From CAMDKS01 sp964402975 (GTDB lineage: Bacteria > Bdellovibrionota_B > Oligoflexia > Oligoflexales > RGVZ01): DNA of 64,000 nucleotides. Below are positions 7,836-15,708 of this stretch, one piece after another. The DNA is taken from NCBI GenBank assembly GCA_964402975.1, contig CAYOEM010000012.1, positions 13,156 to 77,155 of the forward strand. Direction: 5' to 3'. The notes beneath the pieces were generated by a model, which was not told where the DNA came from, ran no database searches, and worked only from the letters and a program-made list of their open reading frames with translations. The position numbers were made by a program, and so were the translations under genes. Within the stretch, counting starts at the first letter, position 1, and the number at the start of each line of letters is the position of its first letter.

Positions 7836-9623
7836 TCATGTGCAATTTGGACATTTATAATTCGAAGTCTTCTTTGCTAGGGAAAACGTGATTCCTTTCG
7901 AATTTTTTTTGTTTAGTATTTTATGAATCTGCTGTGGCGCAAGTTTAAAATTCTTGCTGCATAAACAGCACCGTTTATTTTTGCAACTCTGGCAGTACAA
8001 ACCCCTGGCGCATCTAGCTGTAAATATTTTCTCACAAATAGAACATGTGGTAGTGTAGCGTTCTCTTTCGGATTTATAGAGACCTCGGCATTTAATTGAA
8101 CAAAAAATGTTCTTCCCCTTTTTCTTAGCCCTGCGATGGTGGCGTCCATATGGGAACATCGAATTACAGTAATCACAAACCGAGGTATCTTTGCTGCAGG
8201 ACGCACAAATTCTTTTGCGGGAGACTGCGTCCATCACAGCACCGCAATCGACACACGACTTGGGCTCTAACCCGGCCTTTGATCTGATACACTTAGAGCA
8301 GTAGTGACCACCATTTTTTGGGAATTGTTCAATTGGAAGAGCTGGTCGACCTTCACAGCCTCTGCAAATTCGTTGGCCTGATGTTTTCTCTAGCTCGTCA
8401 CTTGTTCCGCAATTTAGACCGTGCTCCCCGCAATAGGCATTTATAGCTTCTGGTTTTTTGGTGAACTTTTTTTTGCCGCAAACGCAACAATCCCTTTCGA
8501 AGTACTCATTGCCGTCCTCGAGACCAATGAATTTTCCAACTCTCAAATCATGCATGGCTGTAATGTGACCATGAGATATAATTTTAAGATTCGTTTGAGT
8601 CTCTGTGTGGTATTTAAGCGCGCATTGATAGTATTTTGAAGTTCTTTGAATGGGTTTTTCCCCTGCCCATAGCCATACGAATTTGATTTTCGCTTTGGCA
8701 CAATATTGCTTTAGGGCCTGGTTCTTTTTTGCTGAGCGTTCTTGTTGTCTCCCCTTGCATTCGGCGAGCCCCACGTCTTTGCCTTGCCTGATGATGGCGA
8801 AGTCAGGGCAAAAGTACCACCGCCCGATTTTAATTGAATGTCTGTTATTTTTTGGGACTTTAGATAATTTTTCAATAACGTCCCCAGTGGGAAAATGATC
8901 AAAGAGAAAAAATAAAGTGGCAAGTTCGCTAAGACTATCGTACCTCATAAGCGTTTTCGTTCTATTTGTATGGATAAATCCAGAATATGAAGATTCAAGT
9001 GTTATAAGTTTTGCCTCGGAAAGTGCGTGCTTGAACGAATCCATACTTGTTTCTGGATGCACGGCTTGTCGGTGTCGATACCATGGTCGAATATCACCGA
9101 TGGCACCAAAGGTGCTGGCTTTGCATATGGGGCATTCTAGTTTTTCGAGCTTTGATTTGACTGTCCTGATGTTTGCACCTACAGATCGGCAATGGTCGCA
9201 AATCAGGTCTAAGTAGTGCTTGAGGTTTCCCCAGTTAGGATCGACCTTGATGGGATTTATCCTAGAAGTACATCCATTTATCATACAAGTGATCTCGATA
9301 GGCAGTTTCGGGTCGAGCGCAGGGTCGACAGCGAGGCGGTCCTCTATCAAAGCGATGTGGTTGTGAAGGTGTGCGAGTTCGGGCAGTTTAAAGATTTCTA
9401 GTCCTAAAAGAAAGTCTTCGGTCTTATCCTTTTGCTTTAGTTGTCTTTTTTTGAAGTGTTCACTATAGTCCAGATGCTTTACCAATCTTAAGTCACTTCG
9501 TCTTGTAGTAATTCCTAAAGCGGAACGATCAAGCGCTTTAGCGATATCGGCATCGGTGCGACCTGAACGCCACATGTGCTCTATGGTGTGATCTTCCTCT
9601 CTCGAATAGTTTTTTCGTTTCAT
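7836..9623 (-). CDS. PD-(D/E)XK nuclease-like protein with multiple zinc fingers
   Basis: The protein is 595 residues from the ATG at 9623 (MKRKNYSREED). Residues ~3-45 look like a SANT/Myb-type helix-turn-helix. Two CxxC pairs follow (CMINGC/CDHC and CPIC/RH). The middle carries the signature of a restriction-type nuclease: SLSELATLFFLF, then WYFCPDFAII and VGLAECKG, giving Glu, Pro-Asp and E-x-K at family-like spacing, then VWLWAG. The last ~220 residues are a chain of at least six treble-clef or ribbon-type modules (CCVC, CRGC/CSKC, CVDC/CASC, CDYC/CSIKC, CSIC/CQSC, CCLC/CPNC). This suggests a sequence-directed DNA endonuclease. I know no exact family. Confidence 0.65.
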   Translation of the reverse strand: MKRKNYSREEDHTIEHMWRSGRTDADIAKALDRSALGITTRRSDLRLVKHLDYSEHFKKRQLKQKDKTEDFLLGLEIFKLPELAHLHNHIALIEDRLAVDPALDPKLPIEITCMINGCTSRINPIKVDPNWGNLKHYLDLICDHCRSVGANIRTVKSKLEKLECPICKASTFGAIGDIRPWYRHRQAVHPETSMDSFKHALSEAKLITLESSYSGFIHTNRTKTLMRYDSLSELATLFFLFDHFPTGDVIEKLSKVPKNNRHSIKIGRWYFCPDFAIIRQGKDVGLAECKGRQQERSAKKNQALKQYCAKAKIKFVWLWAGEKPIQRTSKYYQCALKYHTETQTNLKIISHGHITAMHDLRVGKFIGLEDGNEYFERDCCVCGKKKFTKKPEAINAYCGEHGLNCGTSDELEKTSGQRICRGCEGRPALPIEQFPKNGGHYCSKCIRSKAGLEPKSCVDCGAVMDAVSRKRICASCSKDTSVCDYCNSMFPYGRHHRRAKKKGKNIFCSIKCRGLYKSERERYTTTCSICEKIFTARCARGLYCQSCKNKRCCLCSKNFKLAPQQIHKILNKKNSKGITFSLAKKTSNYKCPNCT

Positions 9624-9815
9624 ATCGTATCCCCACAAAAACCAAGGCTCGGACATTATTAGCGAGGGTTTCTCCAGTAGCTCAAAGTCCTAGAAAATTA
9701 CTGAAAAAAACTGGGCTACCACCTGAAAAGCGTTTACACGGCTTAGGCTTGATAGCTCTTGTTTTTCTTTCATTTTGACCCAACCTTAACGGGAGTCGTC
9801 TTTTTTCTTGGTGTA

Positions 9816-10595
9816 TCAATAATCTTCATACTCCAAGTCTTGAAGTATGGTAATCATCGCCACATCATCTACGCGGAAGAAAGCATCTTCCCCATCGTCA
9901 TCCTCAAACTCGATGAATTCACTGCAATTTGGGTCCACGTCGAGACGATTTATCAGATCTGAAAATTGGCCTTCAATTGAATCAAAGTCATTGTCATATG
10001 TATTGTCTGGTTCGATTTTGAATGCCAATGGTTGTGGTGCATTGGCAAGAGTCACGCAAAGATGGTTAATGGGATGTTTGCCCTGTTTAGGTTCGATGTC
10101 GGTTATGTCTGGGTCCCAAAGTGTATGGAAATGTATAACGTGCTTTAAATTGATAGCCACCTCTAAATTTTCTGAATCAAAGCAGAAGAACTCCAGTGGT
10201 CTTCGATCAATTACTTTTCTTAATCTTTGGATTGTTCCGGCAGAGACAGGGAAATAGTGCTTTGAGCCACCCCTTAGAAGTAAAACAAGAGTCCAGCGTA
10301 GGGGATCTGCATCGATTCCTGTTTCTTGCTCTGCTTCGAGAATCTTGTCGGGATCTGAAAAATCTTTTCTAGGCTGAAGTTTTTTGAGCTTTTTCTCGTG
10401 GCCTTTTGTTGCAGGAAACGCGTCACCCAATTCACAGTTGAGTGCGTCGCAGATTCTCGCGGCCATATGCATCTTTACCGCTTGTCTGGCATTTTCAATC
10501 CGCTGAATCTGTTGTTGACTTGTTCCAACTGCTTTAGCGAGGTCTCGTTGAGACATCCCACGAGCGTTTCTGAATTCTTTGATTTTGTTTTTCAT
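9816..10595 (-). CDS. XRE-family transcriptional regulator
   Basis: A 259-residue protein. Residues 4-57 form a classic XRE/Cro helix-turn-helix (IKEFRNARGMSQRDLAKAVG followed by TSQQQIQRIENARQ). The long C-terminal region is acidic (EFEDDDGEDAFFRVDD) and unlike a phage-repressor peptidase; I do not recognise it. It lies upstream of the zinc-finger nuclease on the same strand, within the 36-bp repeats. Two overlapping palindromes 34-62 bp upstream of its start (10629-10657) are good candidates for its own operator, so it is likely autoregulated. Confidence 0.8.
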   Translation of the reverse strand: MKNKIKEFRNARGMSQRDLAKAVGTSQQQIQRIENARQAVKMHMAARICDALNCELGDAFPATKGHEKKLKKLQPRKDFSDPDKILEAEQETGIDADPLRWTLVLLLRGGSKHYFPVSAGTIQRLRKVIDRRPLEFFCFDSENLEVAINLKHVIHFHTLWDPDITDIEPKQGKHPINHLCVTLANAPQPLAFKIEPDNTYDNDFDSIEGQFSDLINRLDVDPNCSEFIEFEDDDGEDAFFRVDDVAMITILQDLEYEDY

Positions 10596-10628
10596 TTAGA
10601 AACTCTAAATTTGCTCTATAAACAAAAT

Positions 10629-10657
10629 GTGTCTATCGTGACACGCACAGCGTGTCA
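10629..10657. promoter_or_regulatory. Overlapping palindromes, candidate XRE operator
   Basis: TGACACGC-ACA-GCGTGTCA (10639-10657) is a perfect 8-bp inverted repeat. It overlaps a second one, GTGTC-TATCGT-GACAC (10629-10644), sharing the GACAC half. They sit just upstream of the XRE gene start at 10595. Overlapping half-sites of this sort are typical of Cro/CI-type autoregulation; binding is inferred. Confidence 0.6.
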
Positions 10658-10702
10658 AGGCGGATTCTCGAAGAAATCTGTTTGTTGGCATAAAGCTGGT
10701 CG

Positions 10703-10738
10703 ATAGCAAACCGTTAGCAAACATCCCGCCAAAACCAA
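10703..10738. repeat. 36-bp direct repeat, copy 2
   Basis: This is identical over 36 bases to 5920-5955 and in the same orientation. It lies 100 bp to the left of the tRNA fragment. Confidence 0.95.
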
Positions 10739-10837
10739 CCGAAATGACCCGTACTAGACCGAACATATTTTGTGACTTAACTTGCCGTAGTTATTGAAAA
10801 AAACTAACAATTACGCTGCGTTAAAAAGAGCGTCTTC

Positions 10838-10887
10838 TCGGGCTCATAACCCGAAGACCGTAGGTTCAAGTCCTACCCCCGCTACCA
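10838..10887 (+). tRNA. 3' half of tRNA-fMet(CAT), attachment-site scar
   Basis: An anticodon arm (TCGGG-CTCATAA-CCCGA, anticodon CAT at 10845-10847), variable loop, T arm (GTAGG-TTCAAGT-CCTAC), acceptor 3' strand (CCCCGCT), discriminator A and encoded CCA can all be read. The matching 5' acceptor strand (AGCGGGG) and a D arm are absent upstream, so this is not a complete gene. Tyrosine-integrase elements that insert in tRNA genes leave exactly such a 3' duplicate at their far end. With the fragment on the plus strand, the element would extend to the left, toward an intact initiator tRNA outside the window. Confidence 0.8.
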
Positions 10888-10896
10888 ACATAAGTC

Positions 10897-10934
10897 ACGG
10901 CTCTGATTGAATAAATCAGGGCCGTTAATTTTTT
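10897..10934 (+). terminator. Terminator downstream of tRNA fragment
   Basis: ACGGCTCTGATT pairs with AATCAGGGCCGT around a GAATA loop (one mismatch), followed by TAATTTTTT. It is probably the original terminator of the tRNA-fMet gene, now next to the duplicated 3' end. Confidence 0.75.
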
Positions 10935-10957
10935 GGGCAGGGGCAAAACAGGCTCCG

Positions 10958-10980
10958 ATGGCAAACAAATGGCAAACATG
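10958..10980. repeat. Tandem ATGGCAAACA repeats
   Basis: Two copies of ATGGCAAACA at 12-bp period (ATGGCAAACAA then ATGGCAAACAT). The GCAAAC word also occurs twice in each 36-bp repeat. Placed on the other side of the tRNA fragment, these could be arm-type integrase sites; this is inference. Confidence 0.5.
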
Positions 10981-11056
10981 AAAACGAAATCACAGGTGAC
11001 CGCAAATGGGCGCTTTTCCGTCAGAAACTTTCGGGATTGGTAGTGAGAAAGCAATA

Positions 11057-11074
11057 GTATATACTGGTATATAC
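11057..11074. promoter_or_regulatory. Double palindromic operator of the NTase/RHH pair
   Basis: GTATATAC occurs twice, 10 bp apart centre to centre (11057-11064 and 11067-11074). Each copy is self-complementary. The pair sits 16 bp before the start codon and next to the GGAGGG ribosome site. Ribbon-helix-helix repressors bind such one-turn-spaced 8-bp sites, and the second gene of the operon encodes one. Autorepression is a well-supported inference. Confidence 0.65.
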
Positions 11075-11089
11075 CGGAGGGTATAGTCG

Positions 11090-11557
11090 ATGTCCCTGCT
11101 AGAACGAGTCGTTAACGCTTTAAATAAAAGTAAAATCCCATACGCGATCGTTGGCGGTGTTGCCGTTGCGCTTCATGGTGCTCCCAGAGGTACGATCGAT
11201 ATAGATCTTGTGATTAGCCACAAATTGCATTTTTTTACGTCACTTGAAAAATGCCTGAAAGATTTGGGTTTCCTGCCGCGCCTTCCTGTTACTGCAAGTG
11301 AGGTTTTTAATTTCAAAGATGAGTATATCTCGCGGCGAAATCTCGTCGCCTGGAGTTTTTTTAACCCTGCCAACCCACTCGAAGTGATTGACATAATCTT
11401 GACTCATGATCTTGATGATTTGAGAACAGTGAACAAAAAAATGGGACTTTCTACACTCAAGGTTCTTGCGGTTGAGGATTTGATTCAGATGAAGAAAAAG
11501 TCGGGTCGCCCACAGGATCTCGAGGACGTGAGGGTTTTGAAAGAGCTCAAAAAATGA
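11090..11557 (+). CDS. Nucleotidyltransferase-fold protein (putative TA component)
   Basis: A protein of 155 residues. YAIVGGVAVALHG at residues ~18-30 and TIDIDLVI at ~36 are the G-G...D-x-D motif of the polymerase-beta nucleotidyltransferase fold, as in AbiEii/MNT-like and DUF6036 proteins. The C-terminal KVLAVEDLIQMKKKSGRPQDLEDV is the typical helix following the core. GGAGGG precedes the ATG. The next gene overlaps by four bases and encodes a RHH-type antitoxin-like protein. The pair behaves as a toxin-antitoxin unit with an enzyme of the NTase class, probably modifying RNA or protein by nucleotide transfer. The target is unknown. Confidence 0.75.
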   Translation: MSLLERVVNALNKSKIPYAIVGGVAVALHGAPRGTIDIDLVISHKLHFFTSLEKCLKDLGFLPRLPVTASEVFNFKDEYISRRNLVAWSFFNPANPLEVIDIILTHDLDDLRTVNKKMGLSTLKVLAVEDLIQMKKKSGRPQDLEDVRVLKELKK

Positions 11558-11871
11558 AAAAATCAAAAGAAAAGCGAAGTAAAAAGTTGAAAGACAGCAA
11601 GCAGGCCGACCTTTCCAAAAGGCCCACTCAGCTAGCGAGTAAATCTCAAATGCTTGATCAAGATTTGGAGGACGTGACTCCAATTGTTCAATTTCTAGAA
11701 GACTTCCGCGCAATGACGGATCCCAGAGCGCAGCAAAAAAGCAAACTAATCAGTATCAAGATACCTGAGCCAATGCTTGCGGCATTTAAATATAAATCTG
11801 CTCGGGCAAATACCCCATATCAGACCAAGATCAAACAACTGATGGCCGAGTGGCTAGCCAGACCTAGTTAA
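11554..11871 (+). CDS. BrnA/CopG-like ribbon-helix-helix antitoxin
   Basis: A 105-residue protein starting at an ATG that overlaps the previous stop (ATGA). The N-terminal half is lysine-rich and probably disordered. The C-terminus (KLISIKIPEPMLAAFKYKSA, then TPYQTKIKQLMAEWL) matches the strand-helix-helix of BrnA/CopG antitoxins: a beta strand that pairs in the dimer, then two helices. It probably neutralises the NTase and represses from the tandem GTATATAC sites. In canonical pairs the antitoxin is often first; here it is second. Confidence 0.7.
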   Translation: MKKSKEKRSKKLKDSKQADLSKRPTQLASKSQMLDQDLEDVTPIVQFLEDFRAMTDPRAQQKSKLISIKIPEPMLAAFKYKSARANTPYQTKIKQLMAEWLARPS

Positions 11872-11897
11872 TTTGACTGTATGCATAGGATTACCAG

Positions 11898-12656
11898 TCA
11901 CCACCTCACGCCCAGTGTTCCACCGAGCGCTAAGCGTCGCGCCGTGTTTTTACCCTCGAGGCTAGCTATCGTATAGCCGGTTTCAAACATGAGATAGGCT
12001 TGATTGGAATAACCTTGCCATCCAAGAAGTAGCGATGTCTCACGTGCTGTTTTTTTTGAGGCTTTCAGCGTCGTCGACGTCAGAGCGCCGGTGCTGCTCG
12101 TTGAATCTTTTGTGATAGAGCCATTAGCGATGAAGTTTGAATGGGTGAGATTGCCATAAATTAACTGGTTATCCTGCACGCGGTATCCGGCAAGAAGCAT
12201 CGAGTCAATTCCTGTGTACTCTGCTCTAGTTTTTATACCGTATGTGGAGCTCTCGTTGGAGCCACGATCTGCAGCTAAGCCCAAGGATAGTGAAAAGCTT
12301 CCTTGCTTCGCTTCAGATGCTGGAGCGCCGATTGCTTGGAGTTTCAGTCCAGCAGCGCCGTTGTAGAACATGAAATCCACCTTCCGATGTAATCCAAGGG
12401 CGGTTTGTAGGAAAATACCCTCGCTAGATTTGACCATCGCGGAATCCAGTATGGCCTGATCAGTCGGCAATGCCCCATTCGCGACGATTACCGTGGTCTT
12501 GCTACCATGTCCGGCAGCTATGAAGCCGTTACCAAGACCGCCACTTGTTTCTGGCGACTGAAATCTATTGTTCGGGATCTGAAAGCTAGCGCTTGCACAG
12601 GCTGTAAAACTATAGATGTACAGGGCCGAAAATAATGTTAAAGCAATTTTCATCAT
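11898..12656 (-). CDS. Putative outer-membrane beta-barrel protein
   Basis: A protein of 252 residues. MMKIALTLFSALYIYSFTACASA is a signal peptide (the Cys at FTAC could alternatively be lipidated). The mature sequence alternates hydrophobic and polar residues with many Gly/Ser/Thr (FSLSLGLAADRGS, SLLLGWQGYSNQAYLMFETGY) and ends LALGGTLGVRW. A C-terminal aromatic residue after an amphipathic strand is the BAM recognition signature. No specific family. It is divergent from the subtilase gene. The protein at 15709-16314 on the other side of the subtilase has the same character. Confidence 0.65.
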   Translation of the reverse strand: MMKIALTLFSALYIYSFTACASASFQIPNNRFQSPETSGGLGNGFIAAGHGSKTTVIVANGALPTDQAILDSAMVKSSEGIFLQTALGLHRKVDFMFYNGAAGLKLQAIGAPASEAKQGSFSLSLGLAADRGSNESSTYGIKTRAEYTGIDSMLLAGYRVQDNQLIYGNLTHSNFIANGSITKDSTSSTGALTSTTLKASKKTARETSLLLGWQGYSNQAYLMFETGYTIASLEGKNTARRLALGGTLGVRW

Positions 12657-12939
12657 GGGTTCGCCTCACAGCAAAAAAGTTCCTTGTGAGTATAACGCCC
12701 TCTTGAAATCTGAAGCAATCATCCCAACAGTTATCTTGTACTTGATGATGTCTCGGGGCGTGATGGTTTCGTGATGCGTTTTTTAAATCAAGCCGGCCGT
12801 TCCAACGGCGATGTAACAATCCGTAAATACTAACAAAAACAAGACATTCTGCATTTTTGTTGTCTCGAGAGCGTCCAGACTCTCAGGGTGCGAACGCCTC
12901 AGTGATCAACTTTACTCTGCGGCTACCGATACTCAAACT

Positions 12940-15687
12940 ATGAAAAAACATATCTGCACTCATTACATATTGGCTATGGGCTTAGTCGTCACAGGTGGTT
13001 TTCTTGGCTGCAAGCAAAGGAACACTGATTCAAAGACGACCAAAAGCAATTTTAAACTAGACCGCCCGTCAGAAGCACTTGTCAGTGCATTAACGTCCGG
13101 AAAAGAGCGGCGACTCTTGGTGGTGGTTCGACATGATCCTCAAACTCTTGGCCTGAGCAACCTCCTGCAGACGTCGACTTCTGACGAGGCGATCACGGCG
13201 AGAGCTGCGAAATTTCGCAGTCTTAAACAAGTAGTAGTGGACTCTGCGCTTAGTAAAAAAATTAAGATAGAAGACTCTTATAGTCATCTTCCTGTCCTGA
13301 AAGTCATTGCAACGGGTATGAGTGATCTTGTAGCACTCGCCAACGACTCTAACGTCGTCAGCATCTCTGAGGACGTAAAATTCAAGTTCAATTCAACAGC
13401 AAATCTTAATCTTATAAAACAGCCAGAAGCTGCATCCAAAGGGTTCTTGGGCGCAGGCACATCGGTAGCCGTCCTCGATACAGGCCTTGACTATAAGAGA
13501 GCTGCCTTTGGATCGTGTACAGCGCCTAATACCCCGGCTAGCACATGCCGTGTGGCGCACGTCCAAGACTTCGCTCCCCAGGATAATACCTTGGACGACT
13601 CAGTTCTTCATGGGACTAATGTTGCAGGAATCGTCGCTGCAGTTGCTCCGGGAGCTAAATTAATTGGTCTTGATGTATTTGACGGCGACGGTGCTTATGG
13701 CTCGGATATCATCAGTGCCATCAATTGGGTCATAGCTAATAAGGCGAAATATAACATTGCGTCGATGAATATGAGTTTTGGTAGCTACGGCTTTTCTGAC
13801 TGTATTGGCGGTAGTCTTCCTGTTGCTATTACGGCTGCAAGAAATGCTGGCGTGCTATCAGCTGCGGCTGCAGGTAACGTCGGATCTATATATCTAGATT
13901 ATCCCGCCTGTTCCCCAAATGCGATTTCAGTCGGCGCTGTTTTTGACAGTGACATTGGTACAGTTGATTTTGGCTGCACCGAAAAACAGATATCAGCGTC
14001 TGATAAAATCGCCTGTTTTTCAAGTCTCTCTTCAGATCTTAAAATTTTTGCCCCCGGAGTTCGTATCACCGCCGCCGATGTCACTATGTCTGGAACAAGT
14101 CAGGCAACCCCGCACGTTGCGGCCGCCCTTGCGGTTTTGAAGTCGGCGTTTCCCTCGGAAACGCCTGATCAGCTACAAGATCGCCTGACTGGTACTGGTA
14201 AAATCATCATACCCCCAGAGTACCCTGGTCTACGGCTACCCAGGCTTGACTTGGCCGCTGCTGTTGGTCCAAGGTGCCAGTTTATAATGCCACCGGAAAT
14301 CAAAACGCTTGAGGCCTCACTTGAAGTGCCCATTAACACGGGAGTTTCATGCAAGTGGACGGTTACATCTAATGTGAGCTGGATGACGGTTGCGGGAGCA
14401 AGTGGTACAGGTCGGGGAAACTTTTTGCTAAATCTAGAAAAGCCATTGACGACGGAGCGCTCTGGCACTTTGACTATGACCGGCGACGGCGCCAATGTGG
14501 CGGTAAAAGTTGTTCAGCCGCCTGACACAGAAGGCCCAATAGGATCGTTTGTTATAAATGGTCACGGCGGTAACCAATACACGTCTGAACGCAGGGTCAC
14601 GCTTGTCTTTAATGTTACAGACATCAGCGGCATTGATGCCATGTGCGTATCAGACACGTCATCTTGTAATAGTTTTGTGCCATTTTCCCAGTTTTATCAG
14701 TTTGATTTAAGTGCCGGCGATGGTGTCAAGACGGTTTATGTATTGCTTCGAGATAAGTTAGGCAACACAACGAAGCCAGATCAGGCAATTAGAAGTACCA
14801 TTATCCTAGATACCACGCCGCCAACAGGTGGCCGTCTTCTGGCAAAAAAGGCATCTTTAGATATGCATATTGATCTGGAGTGGGACAGTTTTACAGACGG
14901 TGAAACTGAAATTAAAAACTATACGCTGGTGTACTCGGCCGTGAAAATGCCTGGATCATGCCTGGAAGGTGATGTGCTTTATAACAGTTATGGTCGGGGT
15001 CGAGTCCATGGCCCGCTGAGCCCTGGAACTTATTACTACCGAGTCTGTGCGCGAAACGCGGTTGGCTTAACGTCAAGTGGTGTTACAGCGACGTTTACAC
15101 TTGCTCCAATCGATGTGACACCCCCGGTTGGGTCTGTAAAGATCAATGCCGATGCGTCGTTTACGCGCTCCGCGGCGGCCACACTTGCGCTTCAGGCAAC
15201 GGATCCAAGCGGTGTTGTGAGGATGTGTGTCAGCACATCAGCTAGCTGTTCAAGTTGGGAGAAGTTTGTCGTAACAAAAGCCATCACCCTGCCAAAAGGG
15301 GAGGGGCGGAAAGCAGTGAACGCATGGTTTGAAGACGGGCGCGGCAATCGAAACATAAACCCCGTGGGCGATACCATTATTTTGGACTCAGTCGCGCCGT
15401 CAACTGGTCGGCTCTCAGCGCGTGCGCAAGGCAGAAATGCTATTTTATCTTGGGGTGCTGGATCAGACGCTAATGGTGTATCTGGCTATCGACTAGTTTA
15501 TAGAGGAAGTAGTGCGACGCCTCGCTCGTCTTGTTCAGACGGCACGCCGGTTCAATTAACACCTGGCGCGTTGTCGGTCACAGTGCCTAATCTTGCTCCG
15601 AGAACGACGTATGTATTCCGCGTTTGTGCGGTAGATAACGCGGGTAATATCGGATCGGGCTCTACGGCTTCGGTGCGGATACCGTAA
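12940..15687 (+). CDS. Subtilisin-like serine protease lipoprotein (S8)
   Basis: A 915-residue exported protease. The N-terminus has a lipobox (GGFLGC) and a propeptide (about 30-150, ERRLLVVVRHDPQ). The catalytic triad is intact: AVLDTGLD (Asp ~179), DSVLHGTNVAGIV (His ~224) and MSGTSQATPHVAAAL (Ser ~387). A BACON-like domain (CKWTVTSNVSWMTV, about residues 450-525) and two fibronectin-III-like modules (each ending VCARNAVGLTSSG / VCAVDNAGNIGSG) follow, alternating with Ig-like repeats carrying TDxSG motifs. It is probably surface-anchored and acts on proteins outside the cell. It stands between two beta-barrel-like genes transcribed the other way. Confidence 0.9.
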   Translation: MKKHICTHYILAMGLVVTGGFLGCKQRNTDSKTTKSNFKLDRPSEALVSALTSGKERRLLVVVRHDPQTLGLSNLLQTSTSDEAITARAAKFRSLKQVVVDSALSKKIKIEDSYSHLPVLKVIATGMSDLVALANDSNVVSISEDVKFKFNSTANLNLIKQPEAASKGFLGAGTSVAVLDTGLDYKRAAFGSCTAPNTPASTCRVAHVQDFAPQDNTLDDSVLHGTNVAGIVAAVAPGAKLIGLDVFDGDGAYGSDIISAINWVIANKAKYNIASMNMSFGSYGFSDCIGGSLPVAITAARNAGVLSAAAAGNVGSIYLDYPACSPNAISVGAVFDSDIGTVDFGCTEKQISASDKIACFSSLSSDLKIFAPGVRITAADVTMSGTSQATPHVAAALAVLKSAFPSETPDQLQDRLTGTGKIIIPPEYPGLRLPRLDLAAAVGPRCQFIMPPEIKTLEASLEVPINTGVSCKWTVTSNVSWMTVAGASGTGRGNFLLNLEKPLTTERSGTLTMTGDGANVAVKVVQPPDTEGPIGSFVINGHGGNQYTSERRVTLVFNVTDISGIDAMCVSDTSSCNSFVPFSQFYQFDLSAGDGVKTVYVLLRDKLGNTTKPDQAIRSTIILDTTPPTGGRLLAKKASLDMHIDLEWDSFTDGETEIKNYTLVYSAVKMPGSCLEGDVLYNSYGRGRVHGPLSPGTYYYRVCARNAVGLTSSGVTATFTLAPIDVTPPVGSVKINADASFTRSAAATLALQATDPSGVVRMCVSTSASCSSWEKFVVTKAITLPKGEGRKAVNAWFEDGRGNRNINPVGDTIILDSVAPSTGRLSARAQGRNAILSWGAGSDANGVSGYRLVYRGSSATPRSSCSDGTPVQLTPGALSVTVPNLAPRTTYVFRVCAVDNAGNIGSGSTASVRIP

Positions 15688-15708
15688 CTAAGTCTCAGTT
15701 CAAAAACC

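Noticed and set aside
9847..10257. Plus-strand ORF of 136 codons
   Set aside because: It is antisense to the XRE regulator, serine-rich and without a start signal.
10970..11042. Plus-strand frame beginning MANMKTKSQVTANG, as a possible integrase N-terminus
   Set aside because: Only about 24 codons before a stop and no match to the integrase core; too short to support.
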